Source: Tenodera sinensis
Lineage: Eukaryota; Arthropoda; Insecta; Mantodea; Mantidae
Reading direction: 5' to 3'
NCBI GenBank assembly: GCA_030765045.1
Contig: CM060962.1
Location: 209,609,636-209,673,635 of the forward strand
DNA: 64,000 bases
The position numbers were made by a program, and so were the translations under genes. The stretch's first letter is position 1. The number at the start of each line of letters is the position of its first letter. Of the stretch, positions 50,223 to 63,529 are shown piece after piece. The notes beneath the pieces are model-generated. The model did no database searches, was not told where the DNA came from, and saw only the letters and a program-made list of their open reading frames with translations.

Positions 50223-51422
50223 TCAAAGTAAAGAAAGAAATTAAAGGTTGCTGTAGCTTTACAATCCATACAACAAAATAGTCAATTTCTCTTTGGTTTG
50301 CCCCACACTCAGTCATATACTGGTTGATTATATGCACAAACTAATCGCAGAAATGCTGACCATTTAGGCTGTAGAAATGATTGTTAATTTGTAGAGTACC
50401 TACACAGGGAACACTTTTGATTACTTACGGCTCCTTGTTGATCACCGCCAGCATCAGTATCATCAGGACTGTCTGCAGAAGAATAACCTTGACCGTATTG
50501 CTGACACGTGTCTAGCAATCATATCCAAAAATATTGCTGCCTCGCTCAACATGTAGGTATGTCGGAATCGTGCACAATATATCTTAACATACCGTATGAA
50601 TAAGTCAGTTAATATATTTTCTACAGGAGGGCCAGAAATATGTGACGTATTAATGTAAAAAACATATTAATTGAGCTAAAAATTAAGGGAGAAAGCTAAG
50701 TGTCTCAGAAATTGAAGTAGTTTCAGCTTTAATAGCATTTACATAGGTACCTGTAATATTCACATAAATACAGACATCTTGTGTAGGCAATAGGCGAAAC
50801 CCAGTCACCTTTGCATTTAAAATAGAAGCCAGAAACATAGCTTAAGTAGAGATCATTCAGAGGACCCTTGAAAACAAAGGTGTCACCGCGAAGGTGAAGC
50901 GTGGAGAAGGTAAAACACTAAACACATTTTTTGGGATGTTGAAGTTAAGATCTAAAGCATCGCTACCACTGTAACATGTTTAAATCACAGTGGAAAAAGA
51001 TAGCTTCTTTATTCGTTTCTTTTCATCATTATCATGAGCAACAGCATACTCGAGAGGTTTTATGCGCGTGTGGGGGAACGGCACTGAACCTTTCATCATT
51101 GTTGGCCTTGACTGCCTAAGACTTCGTGACCAGTATAGTACTTTAAATGAGGGGGCCGATGTACTCCGGACGTTCCAGGAGGTTGTTCTTGAAAAGCCAA
51201 GGAACACGCACTCTGGCATGTGCCACAAGGAAGTCTTGTGATTTGAAAGAAACATGTTAATGCTTTTCCTACTTTCATAATGCATTGGAATAACTTGGTC
51301 AACATTGCTATTGCTCTATTGCTCGTAACAAATGACTGAGGTACTTCAATTAGAGTGAGGTACTTTAGTTAGAGTGGCTAGGAGGGGAATGCTTTATTTT
51401 AAGGCGGCAGATAGGTGCATTT

Positions 51423-51424
<2 letters not shown>
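50223..51424. other. No recognised gene
   Basis: AT-rich intronic DNA. Overlapping minus-strand frames at 50980-51305 lack known domains. Confidence 0.45.

Positions 51425-51466
<42 letters not shown>
51425..51466. repeat. Poly-A run
   Basis: About 41 consecutive As. It could be the tail of an unrecognised retroposon to the left, but no 3' UTR is identifiable. Confidence 0.9.
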
Positions 51467-52822
<1,356 letters not shown>

Positions 52823-53516
52823 AATTGTCGGAGCCTCTGTTTAATGTGACCGTAAGTTAACTAAAGTTACATTTTATCAGTCCAGATTTTGTTTCATTCT
52901 CTCTTTCGTAGGGAACTTCTCTGCAATCTTGTGCAGGGCTTCAATGCTTGACCCATTTTGTCTAGGAATATGCGAAAGTTGTTCACTGAAGGTTGAGAGA
53001 AAAGGCGCTTACTTTTATATTCATCATGCAGTTTACAGATGCCTTTCATCTTGCTCAGGCTTCCATTGTTTTTGACAGTCTGTTTCTTTCTTGCCCGTGG
53101 CTCCTCTTTCAGTAACGACGTGCCCGCCATCTCCAGTGCTTTCTTCAAAGGCTTCCATCACGGAGAACTCGATAATATGCGCGCTGAAAGCGAGGGTAAT
53201 TACCCTGTTCTCTCTCTTGAAGTAAAAATGGAAAGTGCTGCACAGTAACGATTGTTTAGAAGACATCCAAGGCTCTATGACGGGCATTTGCAAATGTTTT
53301 CCTCCTTTAGGAGCTAGTTTCATTACGCCCTTCCCTCCTCTCTAGCGGTGTAATACGGTGCTATTTTCTTTATTACATTTCTCTTGGAAAGTGGCTATTT
53401 ATGTGTTGAAAAGCTTCTGGCATTTCCTCTGCCAAGTTGCGTTTCCTAGGCTCCTAAATACGCATAAAATTAAATTTTTAGATGCGTTCATTTTAAGGCG
53501 GTAGTAACGCGAGAGC
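52823..53516. other. No recognised gene
   Basis: Both strands are open at 52894-53323 for up to 96 codons, but no domain or splice context is apparent. Confidence 0.4.
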
Positions 53517-53518
53517 AT

Positions 53519-53585
<67 letters not shown>

Positions 53586-53587
53586 TT
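53517..53587. repeat. (ATTT)n microsatellite
   Basis: About 17 tandem ATTT units followed by short ATT units. Confidence 0.95.
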
Positions 53588-54118
53588 ACTATTATTATTT
53601 GTTATAGGGATTTTGTGAAATACATGTTACATTCATATGGCTTTCTCTACACAATAAAGCACATTTTCTATAGTTTATACAAACTACTCTTACTAAATCT
53701 TATTTTATTTCATATTAATCGAGATGAACTTCGCTTGACTCAAATGACATTGACACAGTGACCACCTTGAATGTGTTAAAATATGTACAACTAACCTTTG
53801 GATAGCTGCTGCGCAGCACCCCATATGCACTTCAATTGATTTTGGATAATATTTAGCAAAACTGCATAGTACCATTGAGTACAATAGCTATATTAAAAAG
53901 AAAAGAAGTCTTGCAGAAATAGTTTCGTTTAAAAGCTGGTCGCTTTATGCTGGCCTTGAATTGCCATACCTTTTCCATGACATTGCGGGAAACAAGTGAT
54001 CAGCGATATCACGTTTAAAAAGAATTACGAAGTATTGAAACATTCAAACGATATTATCGGATATCTCGGAAATTGCTGCTGGGACGGGAAGGGGCCAGAA
54101 AGAAAGCAAAGGGAAGGG

Positions 54119-54167
<49 letters not shown>

Positions 54168-54481
54168 GCATTCGAGACTAATTGTGTGTTTTAAAGTGAT
54201 ATACGTTTTTGTTATTAAATTTCTCTTATCTCGTATGGTTTACCCGTTATGCAAAATTTCAGAATTGAAATGAACTCAAGGGGCATTCCCAAAATGTTAT
54301 CAACTTATGTTAATCTCGTAAATATGTGGTACTTTAATCAAAATCATTAGGAACATTTTTCCATGTGAACTGTAGTTTTTCAGTGGGAAGATTTTCTTAC
54401 ATCTTCGTTTAACACATTAGTTCTTTCAAGAGGTAAGTCACTATTCGCTTTTTCCTGCTGTCATGCAGAGTTATTGGAATT
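53588..54481. other. AT-rich DNA with poly-A run 54119-54165
   Basis: A 47-base A run follows a purine-rich GGGAAGGGAA stretch and may mark a retroposon end. Nothing is recognised upstream of it. Confidence 0.5.
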
Positions 54482-54690
54482 TCAAAGCCATCACATAGCT
54501 GCTCGCTTTTAAAAATGTATCCCTTCAGACTCTTGCGTCCTTACACCTACAGCGTGTAAACGAGTTTTGAATGTTTATTATCTGTTGTAAAGATAAGTAG
54601 AACGAATTAACCTTTATGAATAAGAATAGTTTATAGAAAAATGAGTATAGAAAGTCATGTCAATGCAACACATCGGATTTTGGGACATTT
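54482..54690 (+). repeat. Family M repeat, copy 5 (motif B side)
   Basis: TCAAAGCCATCACATAGCTG (54482) parallels TCAAAGCCAATCGTATAGCG at about 37531. Further on, TAAGAATAGTTTATAGAAAA and GAAAGTCATGTCAATGCAAC with ACACATCGGATTTT match motif B. No motif A was found upstream. Confidence 0.6.
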
Positions 54691-54959
54691 CAGCCTTAAA
54701 CATGAGACCTCTGTTCAAGAAGATGTCACTTCAGTAACTCGCGAGAAAGAAAAGAATGCAGAATAGAAGCTCTTATATACGAGTACATAATTAAAAAGAA
54801 AGGGAAGAAAAAAATGGAAGGGAAAAACAAATTACGTGAATAGCAACAACTATTATGCCGGAAATAGTCATTGTCATATTCGTTTAGCGACGCCCAACCT
54901 CGTCTATGACTTCAGTACCCCACCCCCATGGTTTTGTGCATTTAGTATTTCCCCTTCAC

Positions 54960-55080
54960 TCATTCAGATTATGAATCATTAGAGAGGTTCGTTGAGTTTC
55001 ATGAATGTGCCATAGCTCGGCGAAAAGCAGGTGGGGGCAAATCCGCTCTCACCTCTTTCGCACAAGGTTGGACAGCACTG
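54960..55080 (-). mobile_element. Terminal fragment of a hAT-type element
   Basis: Read on the minus strand from 55080, CAGTGCTGTCCAACCTTGTG and then CGAAAGAGG resemble the terminus at 22609 (CAGCGGTGTGCCATGTTGGC, then GAAAGAGG). A CCCCACCTGCTT segment follows in both. Only this end is recognised; no transposase sequence is readable nearby. Confidence 0.5.
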
Positions 55081-55317
55081 GTTCATGAGCCCAAAAATTG
55101 GAACAAAGCTTGTTTATTTGTCAGTGTTATGTTAAAATGTTTAGTACAATCTCTAAGAAATTACTCCTCGCCCCAAATAAAAGAGTAGAGGTGAGTAAAA
55201 CGTTCCTGTATAGCTTCATTTTGTGTCTATGGAAGATATCGCAGATAAATTCCATGCTTGGCACTTATTCGATTGATTGTCGAACATTTCTATTGTTACT
55301 TTATTATCTAATGGTAG

Positions 55318-56037
55318 TTAGCAGTTTATTTGATTTAAAGCTGCAAGGTTATATGGCGAAAATAGAGCATGTTGGAGAACCGTGGTTCCACTGCTACTGA
55401 AAGTTCGTTTTGACACTTTACATTTGGTTCGTTGTTCATCGTAGATGCTGCAGTTCGTAATGAGTTGTTTGACTGTTGGCTCACAGTTGCACATTGGTGA
55501 GTTTTCATAATATAGAAGGTAGGAATGTGTGGGAGCTGTATGTCCAATACGCAGACGAGTCAACACAATCTGATCCCTACGGTGGAAATATTTGTAAGGG
55601 TAGCTGGAGTCGCTGAGAGTATTGGGCAGGGCAGAACATTCTTTGTTTCCACTTGAATATGTGCACCTTTGATGAAAATGTGACGGTGAGAAGCCTTGGA
55701 GGTCTGACAGACTACAGGAATGTTTGGTAGTTTCTTTGGTTCCTCCATTCCTCTCGTTTTCCAGGTGTATGTATGTACGATGGGATCCATAAGAGTTAAA
55801 TCGTCTTGCCTGAAGATAATATTGTATCATACACTGTTTGGATCTCCAGTAGCGCAGTGGACGAGCAACTAGAGCATTCATCGAATCGTTGTAGAAGTGG
55901 TGGTCACTAGTTTGAAGGACGTATTCCAGAGCAAATTTAATAACTAGTAATTCACACGAGAAGATGGACATATATTTTGGTATTCTGAACAACATTGTGT
56001 TTTTGGGAAAACACAGCACAGCCACAAATGTTGCCAT
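55318..56037 (-). mobile_element. LINE RNase H and C-terminal domain remnant
   Basis: A single 239-codon minus frame shows IFSCELLVIKFALEYVLQ (RNase H second motif, S-x-E-L-x-A-I) and FYNDSMNALVA (the D-S-x-x-A motif), both near its start. Near residues 156-175 it has RRDQIVLTRLRIGHTAPTHS, with YLLYYENSPMC and CEPTVKQLITNCSIY after it. The latter is the R-I-G-H-T...C-x-x-C-x...V-x-H zinc-knuckle-like tail of Jockey/I-type ORF2 in arthropods, with the knuckle partly lost (C.C replaces C..C). The histidine and NERVD-type block are absent, so the frame is open but probably non-functional. Confidence 0.8.
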
Positions 56038-57039
56038 ATTTAGACCATGTCTTTAGATACCTATGCTGGTATTAATCGGGGTAGTTTCTACAAATTTCAT
56101 TGAACAATCACAGATTGGTAAACTTGTCAGTCATCCTTTTGCCTTAATCTGGCTGATGAGATATTTATGGTGGGAGATTTTTGTGTCTTTAAGGAATAGT
56201 TTCTATTTCATAGAAGTAAGAAATCTACTGTGAAAGCGTGAAATTACACACACGCGCGCGCGCCCGCGCGCACACGCATACACACAGTTTCAACAACGAT
56301 GCACTTACCGGGTGGAAGGGAAGTCATTACATTAATTTAAACCAGTGATAGATCTCGATATTTGGAACACATTTTGTATCTTACATTTTTGTCTCTGACC
56401 ATTTCCTATGGAGATATTTTAGTTTTCTCGAAAACAAGCTGGCAACACTGCAGATTGTGTGGGTGTCACTTTCCCTAGCTCAGTACATAAACAAACATAA
56501 TAACGGTGCTTCTTGAGAGCACAAATACCCTGCTATGTGCTTCTGTGTTTACATGCACTAGCCAGCTCAATTCCCTGACCAACCTCAACGCAACGTTGTC
56601 GACTAACCTAACGTCTGAGACAGCAGTTCGGAGTATTCCTTCGCATCTTTTAAGTGATTAATTATTTCCAAACCCCGTGTGATGCCGCATAAAATTACTA
56701 CCGAAGCTATGTCAGAAATAAGTTACTCTACGCATCTTACAAGTAACAAACTGTGATCTTCGTACATTCCTGTGGAATTACGCATCAAAGTTGGATCAAA
56801 AACCATTTATTTTTTCGAAATCGGCTGATCAAAGAACAAAATGACATTAGACTTTTTTGTTTGTAATGCTTTTATGAAGTACACATTAGAAGAAATGTAA
56901 TGACTTCTCTTCCATCCTGTACATCTACAAACTAACGCCACGGCGCAACAGCCCTTTCCGAGGCCAACGCCTACCGCCCGGCCGCTGCTGAACAACTCAA
57001 TGCCTTTAGCTCTCTGGGCTGCGATCTCTCTTAGTTCAA
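56038..57039. other. No recognised gene; short (AC/GC)n at 56249-56287
   Basis: AT-rich DNA with a mixed CA/CG dinucleotide tract. Nothing else was recognised. Confidence 0.5.
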
Positions 57040-57540
57040 TCCGAGAGACACAGATTAAACTAGCCTAATTTCAACAACTCTTATACACATAAAAAACCCA
57101 CGAATAAACAAAGACCAGAGACTATTTTGAAATGTTACACAGTGATGGCTATCCCAACTTTACTTTATGGCTCAGAAACGTGGGCTTTAAGCACAAACCA
57201 ATATAGACGGATAAAAGCTGCTGAAATGAAATTATTAAGACCTTTAACAGGTTATACTTTGTATGATAACAAAAGAAATGAAATAAGAGAAGAGTTACTT
57301 GTCACACCCGTAACCGAAACCATTAGCACCTACAGAAATAACTGGTATCAACACATTGCGAATGCCGGAAGACAGACTGTCTCAAAGACCCTACAACTAC
57401 GAACCAAGAGGGAGAAGAGATCTTGGACGACCAAAGAAACGCTGGAGAGACCAAATTCCGATCTGAAGAGGAACAGGCCAAAAAGCCTAAAGTTATTGAT
57501 TATATATATATATTTATTGTACACGTACTTGTAAAGGTTA
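57040..57540 (+). mobile_element. LINE ORF2 C-terminal remnant
   Basis: The 135-codon frame from 57127 contains YTVMAIPTLLYGSETWAL, RRIKAAEMKLLRPLTGYT, RNEIREELLV and YRNNWYQHIANAG. These are the usual successive blocks (Y+..A.PTLLYGSE.W, AEM+.LR...G.T, N..IR.EL, ..WxxH) of an insect non-LTR ORF2 C-terminus. After a frameshift near 57420 a second frame gives EEEQAKKPK at the end. The tail is AT-rich with (TA)n near 57497-57512. The RT core is missing. Confidence 0.85.
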
Positions 57541-58296
57541 GAGAAATTTGTGTGACTCATCATATTCGACATGTTGCCTCAAAAGGTCCCGGTGAAGTCT
57601 TAGTATAAAAGTTTTTGATCAAGTGCGGGGTAAATAGCATTAACAAAATTATTGCTATTCAGCTTATTCGTCATGACTCGTGAGTTTTTTGTGTTTAATG
57701 AATCCAATAGCATTGCGGCTCGAACATGAACAAAGGAATCAGGGCGAGACTTTATGGCCTGTTTCCTAACTTTACAACCAACGTCATTGAATAAACATTG
57801 AAGGAGGTGCTTGGTCTCTCTCTCTCTGTCTGTCTCTCTCTCGCACACATCCCAAATGGAGTCGGTGTAAGAACAAAGGGTGTAAAGTTAATTTGCGGCC
57901 TTTGTTGTTGAAAGCGCCATCATCAGTCGTCTTGGCCAACCGCAGATGGAAAAGGGTACAGTGATTGATTGAACCATCCACAGCAATGTCACCGCAAGTG
58001 GTAGTAATAATGTTGCTGGCCGTAGCAATAAAATCTTGACATGATGTATTGTTAAGGTTTAGATGGCAACTGCTGGCTGTTTGCCAACACGTCTCGTGGT
58101 AAAAACCCACTCCATTGGAGTGCACTTCAATTGCATACGTAATATTTGCAGTCACTTATACATCAAGTAACTTTAGTGTTACTAAACATTCCGGTAGAGC
58201 TGCAGGCAAAGGGAATACGTACAACAAAGAATATTTGTCCTGAAAGATTGTAACAGCCTAACTAATGGATATGCCCAGTGATGTTTCCCAGTTTGC
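57541..58296. other. Unassigned, possibly part of a dispersed repeat
   Basis: This stretch leads into the block at 58297 that is shared with 44.9-45.05 kb, so it may belong to the same unidentified element. A CT-rich microsatellite-like tract lies at 57813-57843. A 123-codon minus frame (57784-58155) has no known domain. Confidence 0.4.
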
Positions 58297-58390
58297 AGCA
58301 CTTTTAATGCCGTCTTCAATATATCCGTCTTTGATGAATCTGTTGCGGCTGCTACACTCGGGTGTTTGGTAGCGTAAACTAATATATTCA
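58297..58390. repeat. Dispersed block shared with 44.96-45.05 kb
   Basis: CACTTTTAATGCCGTCTTCA (58299), then TGATGAATCTGTTGCGGCTG and a GGTAGCGTAA segment, parallel the block following the 30-bp tandem repeat at 44.9 kb. The tandem repeat itself is absent here. Confidence 0.55.
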
Positions 58391-58525
58391 TTGTTAAAAT
58401 TCTATAAACGAATTACGGAGACCAATTCTTTCTAAAATATATGACCACAGAAGTTAAAAGCACGAAAAAGCACAAAAAACCCACACAACCAGATGTGCTA
58501 TAAAAACAAATGCAAAAACATTTAG

Positions 58526-59150
58526 GTGAGGTACTCCCAATATGATAATTTATGGAATCAAAAAAGGGCTGGTCTTTCAAAACTTTCTTCTTTGTTCCGC
58601 AAAAACACCTCTCTTGGTTTGGAATCTTCACTGCTCCTGTACAAATCTCTTGTTCGCCCTCTTATTACCTATGCCTGCCAGGTGTGTGTGTGGGGGGGGG
58701 GGGGGGTGCTGCCAGTATGTCACCTGCGGCGTCTACAGGTCCTCAAAAGCGATTCCTGCGATTATTGCCACCAGTGCTTGTATGTAACCAGCAGCTACAT
58801 CACGAGCTGGGACTCATTTGACAGCTCGCCCGACGCTTCTTCTCCACTCTACGCCATGCTCCAGGAGCTGTGACTATAACATTGGCGTCCGAAGTCGCCG
58901 GCCAACACAACTGAAGCAACGACTTCCACAGGACCTGCTTCTCAGTGATGACACTTCTAGCTCTGCATAATCTGCTGCCCCCCCCCCCCCCCCCCCCTTT
59001 GCTTTTCTACTCTTCTTTCTGATGTGCAAGTTCTCACCATTGCAGCAGTTTATAGGGGCCCACTATGCTACCTCTGCAATGCTCTTACTATGTTATTGTT
59101 GTTTCTGCTCTGCCAGATCTGTAAAGCGATCGATCTAAATAAAATTAAAA
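58526..59150 (+). mobile_element. Jockey-like LINE 3' end, second copy
   Basis: The frame includes LLLYKSLVRPLITYAC near 58640, the conserved Y+...RP.+.Y block of Jockey-type ORF2. It is then broken by a G homopolymer (58690-58706) and shifts frame to RLQVLK and NQQLHHELGLI (58790-58822), the same tail as the LINE at 20839. The 3' UTR (CAGATCTGTAAAGCGATCGA, then TCTAAATAAAATTAA) and A tail also match that copy. A 19-base C run sits at 58979-58997. This copy is longer at the 5' side but equally dead. Confidence 0.85.
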
Positions 59151-60135
59151 AAAAGGGGGGGGGGGTGGAAGCGGAGGATTTGGGCACTGAGGCCAGGGCT
59201 AGGTATATTACGACTATTCAACCTCCTGGAGAAAGGTAGGAAGCGTAGCGCAGGAGTCGCTAATTTTTCCAGATTCAACAACCCCAGACACCCCTTCCAA
59301 GCCCTTGCGCAAGGACAGGTTCAGGGAGAATGTCTGCGACAGTTCTCTTCTCTAAGTACATCCACCACCGTTCATAACGTCTGGCCTTGCAAACCTGAAA
59401 GATGAAAGGTAATGACTGGAAATGACGGACACCAAAATTCGTGGTAGTTATATAACAAGGTTTAAGCTAGAACATAAAACAATGTCGCAAGAGTCCACAA
59501 ATCATACTTCACATTTGTGTAAAATTCTGCTAGTAGAAAGTATTATACATTATATTAAGGAAGGTTTTAAAAGTGAAATATGTGCATACTGAATTGAAGC
59601 CAATAGTAATCTGCTAAATTGAAGTTTATTATTTTTTAAATTAACTTTTACGCATATACATAGATCCAATATTCTATATCATGTCTACACTACAGTAAAC
59701 TTGTCACTATTGATTTGCATGTTTTGCATTACTTCATTAGAATACGTCGGCTTTATGTATATTCCTCACACTGAATGCCTTTTCACAAGCAAAGTCATTG
59801 CGAAATGTACTTGCAATATATTGAATTCAAATTATTTATTAGCGCGGGAATAATTTAAAACTGCATTAAGAAGTTACTTAGGTCAACATTTATAATTTCA
59901 ACCGCAACTTCCTGAGGATTGGCTCACTTGCACAAACTACTCTCAAATAATGGAACTTCTCCAGAATACTGCACTTTGCACCATTGTGTAATACTTTCCA
60001 CTAATTTTTTATGTGCTTAGACCTATTTTAACATCAGGTTTTGTTTCTTTTGTTATGTCATTTTTAGTTTCACGAGGTCTAGGACTTCGTTCCCTTTTCT
60101 TCCTTAAAACAAATTTATCCATAATTTCTTAAAAA
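59151..60135. other. No recognised gene
   Basis: A poly-G run (59155-59165) follows the LINE tail. The remainder is AT-rich and unassigned. Confidence 0.45.
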
Positions 60136-60152
60136 GCGCGCGCGCGCGCACG

Positions 60153-60230
<78 letters not shown>
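60136..60230. repeat. (GC)n-(CA)n microsatellite
   Basis: GCGCGC passing through CACGCACG into a long pure CA run. Confidence 0.95.
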
Positions 60231-60232
<2 letters not shown>

Positions 60233-62449
60233 GTACATTTGACAGGAGTGAGTGAACCACGCAGACCATGTCAGAAATGAGCTCCCCTAGCTGGGAGGAG
60301 AGCGACATATATAGTGGGCACAGTTTATCGGCAGTTCCCAAGTGTTCAACATGGCCGACATTACACTAAACAGCAGACGAAAGTATCACAAAAGCAGTCC
60401 TGCCAACGTATATAATAAAGGCATTTCTAACCTCAAATATCACAGGGTTAAAGTATCACGCTTTCAAACGATAATACGAGTAATGTTTGAAAATGGTTAC
60501 CACACAACAAAGAACGTACGTTCGGCAAGTCTTGTTCTGCAATAACACTTGTGCATACAATCACTTCCGAGCGCTAAATTTCGTATATACTTAATGCACT
60601 ACTGTGTAGCGAACACAAAAATCACAACAGTAACTATAACTGCACATACTGCTCTAAAAGAATTCAAGACAAAATCACGCAAACACGAGCAGTACGTCCA
60701 CTGATTGATAGATTGATTGATTGATAGATTGATTGATTGATTGATTAATACGGCGTCTAATCAGAATCTTGTTTTAAAATCTATCAGTTGGCCTCTCTGC
60801 AACGCGTTCATAAACAAGGGCTTCTGTGGCAACCTAACAGACGCAATAACACCAGCTACAGTCGTAGCTTTACCATGGTTATGTTACCAACAGTTGGCGG
60901 CACTAATGCAACCTAACGACTGGAATATCACCAAATATAACCAGACTGCACCATAATGGGGGAGGGGGGATGTTATTTGGGGTATCTCAATAAGCTCTGT
61001 CTGCTATAGTTTGTTTCTATCACAGATTCTTACGTGTTTATAGCCTCTATCGTTTGTTTCCGTGGTAGACAGTTGTCGCACATTTGCGAATGCTGTTTTA
61101 AGTTCATCGCATTCTTCGACCTCGAGTAGCAAAAAGCGTCAAAAACGATTGTAGCTTAAACCCTGGTATATACGACTACCAACCTGGGAAAAGCACAAAC
61201 AGTTCAAGTTAGGTGTGCTAGGTCCAAGGGGAATTGTACCCTGGACTTCCCGAATGCGAGCTTCAGAGGATGCCGCTGAGTTATTGATACTCATGTTTTG
61301 ACGTTTAGTAACACTTGCTTTTCAAACACCACAGGAGAGAGGAAGAAAGAATGAATATCTGCAGTTTATGCAATAACGCCAGCCAAGCTGCTGGTTTGGA
61401 TAGTTTATCATAAATCCATTTCACTTAGTCCTTGAGAGAATGTCTTTGCTTATTCCATTACTGAAAGAATAACTATCCAATTACAGTGCTCGTTTAGAAA
61501 ATAAAAACAAAGCATTTTTAGCACCACGGGGAAAAAAGGAAGAGAAAGGACGCAAACAAAGCTGATTAAATGATTAATAAAAAAGGTTTGCCAGCGCTGT
61601 GGTGGAGTTGCCTAGCTCCCTCCCCAAAGTAAACAAGGTGGACACGAGTGGTCATCGAGCGGTAGTGCAAACGTCAGCAGCAACGAGCGCTGACCACGCT
61701 TCTGGACAAAAAAGAGGCGAATAAGTTGGGAATTATCGTTCTCACCTACACCTGAAACTGGAGTGGTCGCTGGATATGCTACATAGCACAAAAAACAGAA
61801 TAGTTCTTCAAAGTTAAAGGCTTAAAAACCTATTACTCGACAGTAATGTTTTTCTTTTATCCTTTTCCCGTTAATGCTGCCACGATGAAGTTGAATTTCA
61901 ATTATGGTAACTTAAACCTACTTACGTGCTTAGCCTATTTTATTGCACGTGTCCGCATCAAGTATATAAAATCCTTAACTTTTAATTATCTATTGTTGCA
62001 GAGATGTTATATGATCATATTTAACAAATGAACTTTACCTTTTGAATCTTACCTGGATCTTTACTTCCTTTTTATTTATTAGTCTACTTTACTGTCGATT
62101 AATTCATGCAAGAGCTAAGTGTGAGCTACAAGTTGCTGATTTTTCAAGGCCAACAACCGGGATGATGGATCGCCAATTGATGGCGTTGCTACCGGAATCA
62201 CCATGTTCAACAGCTCTTGGTAAATTGTTAATTTTATTTTCGTGCGTGTAGTATTTCTACGATTCATATTGTTCGAAAACTGAGTATGCAGTGCACGTAC
62301 ATTAAAACCATTAGATCATCCCTGAAATAGAAAATACCCGATTTTGTCTTGTGTTTTCAAACACTGCCTCCTTTTTGAATGATGCTCTTGCCGCACTTTA
62401 ATCGCAATATACTAGTAGTATTAAAGCTAGAAGCGCCGTATTAGTTTTA
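60231..62449. other. No recognised gene; short (ATTG)n and a possible SINE relic
   Basis: (ATTG)n-like repeats lie at about 60703-60747. At about 61171-61285, read on the minus strand, AACTCAGCGGCATCC precedes GGGTACAATTCCCC at a distance that could represent decayed A and B boxes of a SINE. The match is weak. The rest is unassigned. Confidence 0.35.
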
Positions 62450-63529
62450 TACAGGTTCATTTAAAACCTAACGGGCGCACGGCATGTCACCTGTGCAGGA
62501 TTGGGTGTGCCACAGCCGACTTTGCTCCGTGCGTGAATAATGTATAACACCCTTACCTTATAGAAGATGCTGGAAATGTCCACCCTCGGCTAAACAAGCA
62601 TTGTATCGGGAGAACACATTCTGATTCACACGATTAAGTTGGGCAACTGTAATGTTTCCGATTTCATTTCTAGTATTTTGTTTTACTTCTTCCAATGTAT
62701 GAGGATTTGTCTCGTAAACTTTGTCTTTCAAATTTACCCCACAAGTAAATATCACACACTGTTAGATCGGGGGAGAGAGAGGACCACACACCAGCACTAA
62801 TCACTCTATCTTCAAACATTTCCCTAATTTTATTCCTGGACTCCTCTGTTGAATGGGCAGCAGCAGGATCTTGTTGAAACCATCCATATGATTTCTCTTG
62901 TGTCAGTTCATGATAAAATGGGGTCAAAATGTCATTTCGGTACCTCTCTGCATTTACAGTCTGCTCATAGAATATTGGAAGTATTATGCGTCTAGCGCTA
63001 ACAGCACACCAAACCTCAACTCTCCGATCATGAGGGATTTCTTGAACGCGATGTGGATTTTCAGAGGCCCAGTACCGACTGTTATGAGTGTTGACACGAC
63101 CATTTAGGAGGAACCACGCCTCGTCGGAAAAGGACAGAAGCTGTGGATCAGTTAAACAGTCAATCATTGATGAAAGAAACCACTCACAATAATACATTCG
63201 TGGTACTGGGTCACCTTGTTTTAAAGCATGAGCACTTGTACGCTTATACGGTTTTAGTTTCAGGCAAATCTTCATACATTGGAAGAAGTAAAACAATAGA
63301 AATGAAATCGGAAACATTACAGTTGCCCAACTTAATGTTGAATTAGTGAATTCAATGTGTGAATTAGAACGTGTTCTCCCGATCACGAATGCATTATTCT
63401 GAATGGTTTCTTTCATCAGTGAATGACGGTGGACGACATTTATGTAGGAGCAAAGTCGCTTGTGGCACACCCAATCCTGCACAGGTGACATGCCGTGCGC
63501 CCGTTAGGTTTTAAATGAAGAACCCTGTA
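62450..63529 (-). mobile_element. Tc1/mariner-type element with fold-back arms and transposase remnant
   Basis: TA dinucleotides bound the element at both ends, followed by CAGG/CAGGG. The arms 62450-62709 and 63265-63529 are inverted copies of each other, sharing CATTTAAAACCTAACGGGCG, GATTGGGTGTGCCACA, GGGAGAACAC and GAAATCGGAAACATTACAGT (gapped and mismatched in places). Between them the minus strand encodes a DDE transposase core: LKLKPYKR, YCEWFLSSM, FSDEAWF (first Asp), RYWASENPH, WFQQDPAAAH (second Asp) and SPDLTVCDIYLWG (third Asp). After a frameshift near 62740 come NLKDKVYETNPHTLEEVKQ and a GGHFQHLL end at 62558. The helix-turn-helix N-terminus is missing. Confidence 0.9.

Noticed and set aside
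62042..62251. 69-codon plus-strand frame with a hydrophobic N-terminus as a secreted peptide
   Set aside because: Too short, no splice or family support, and lies in unassigned AT-rich DNA.
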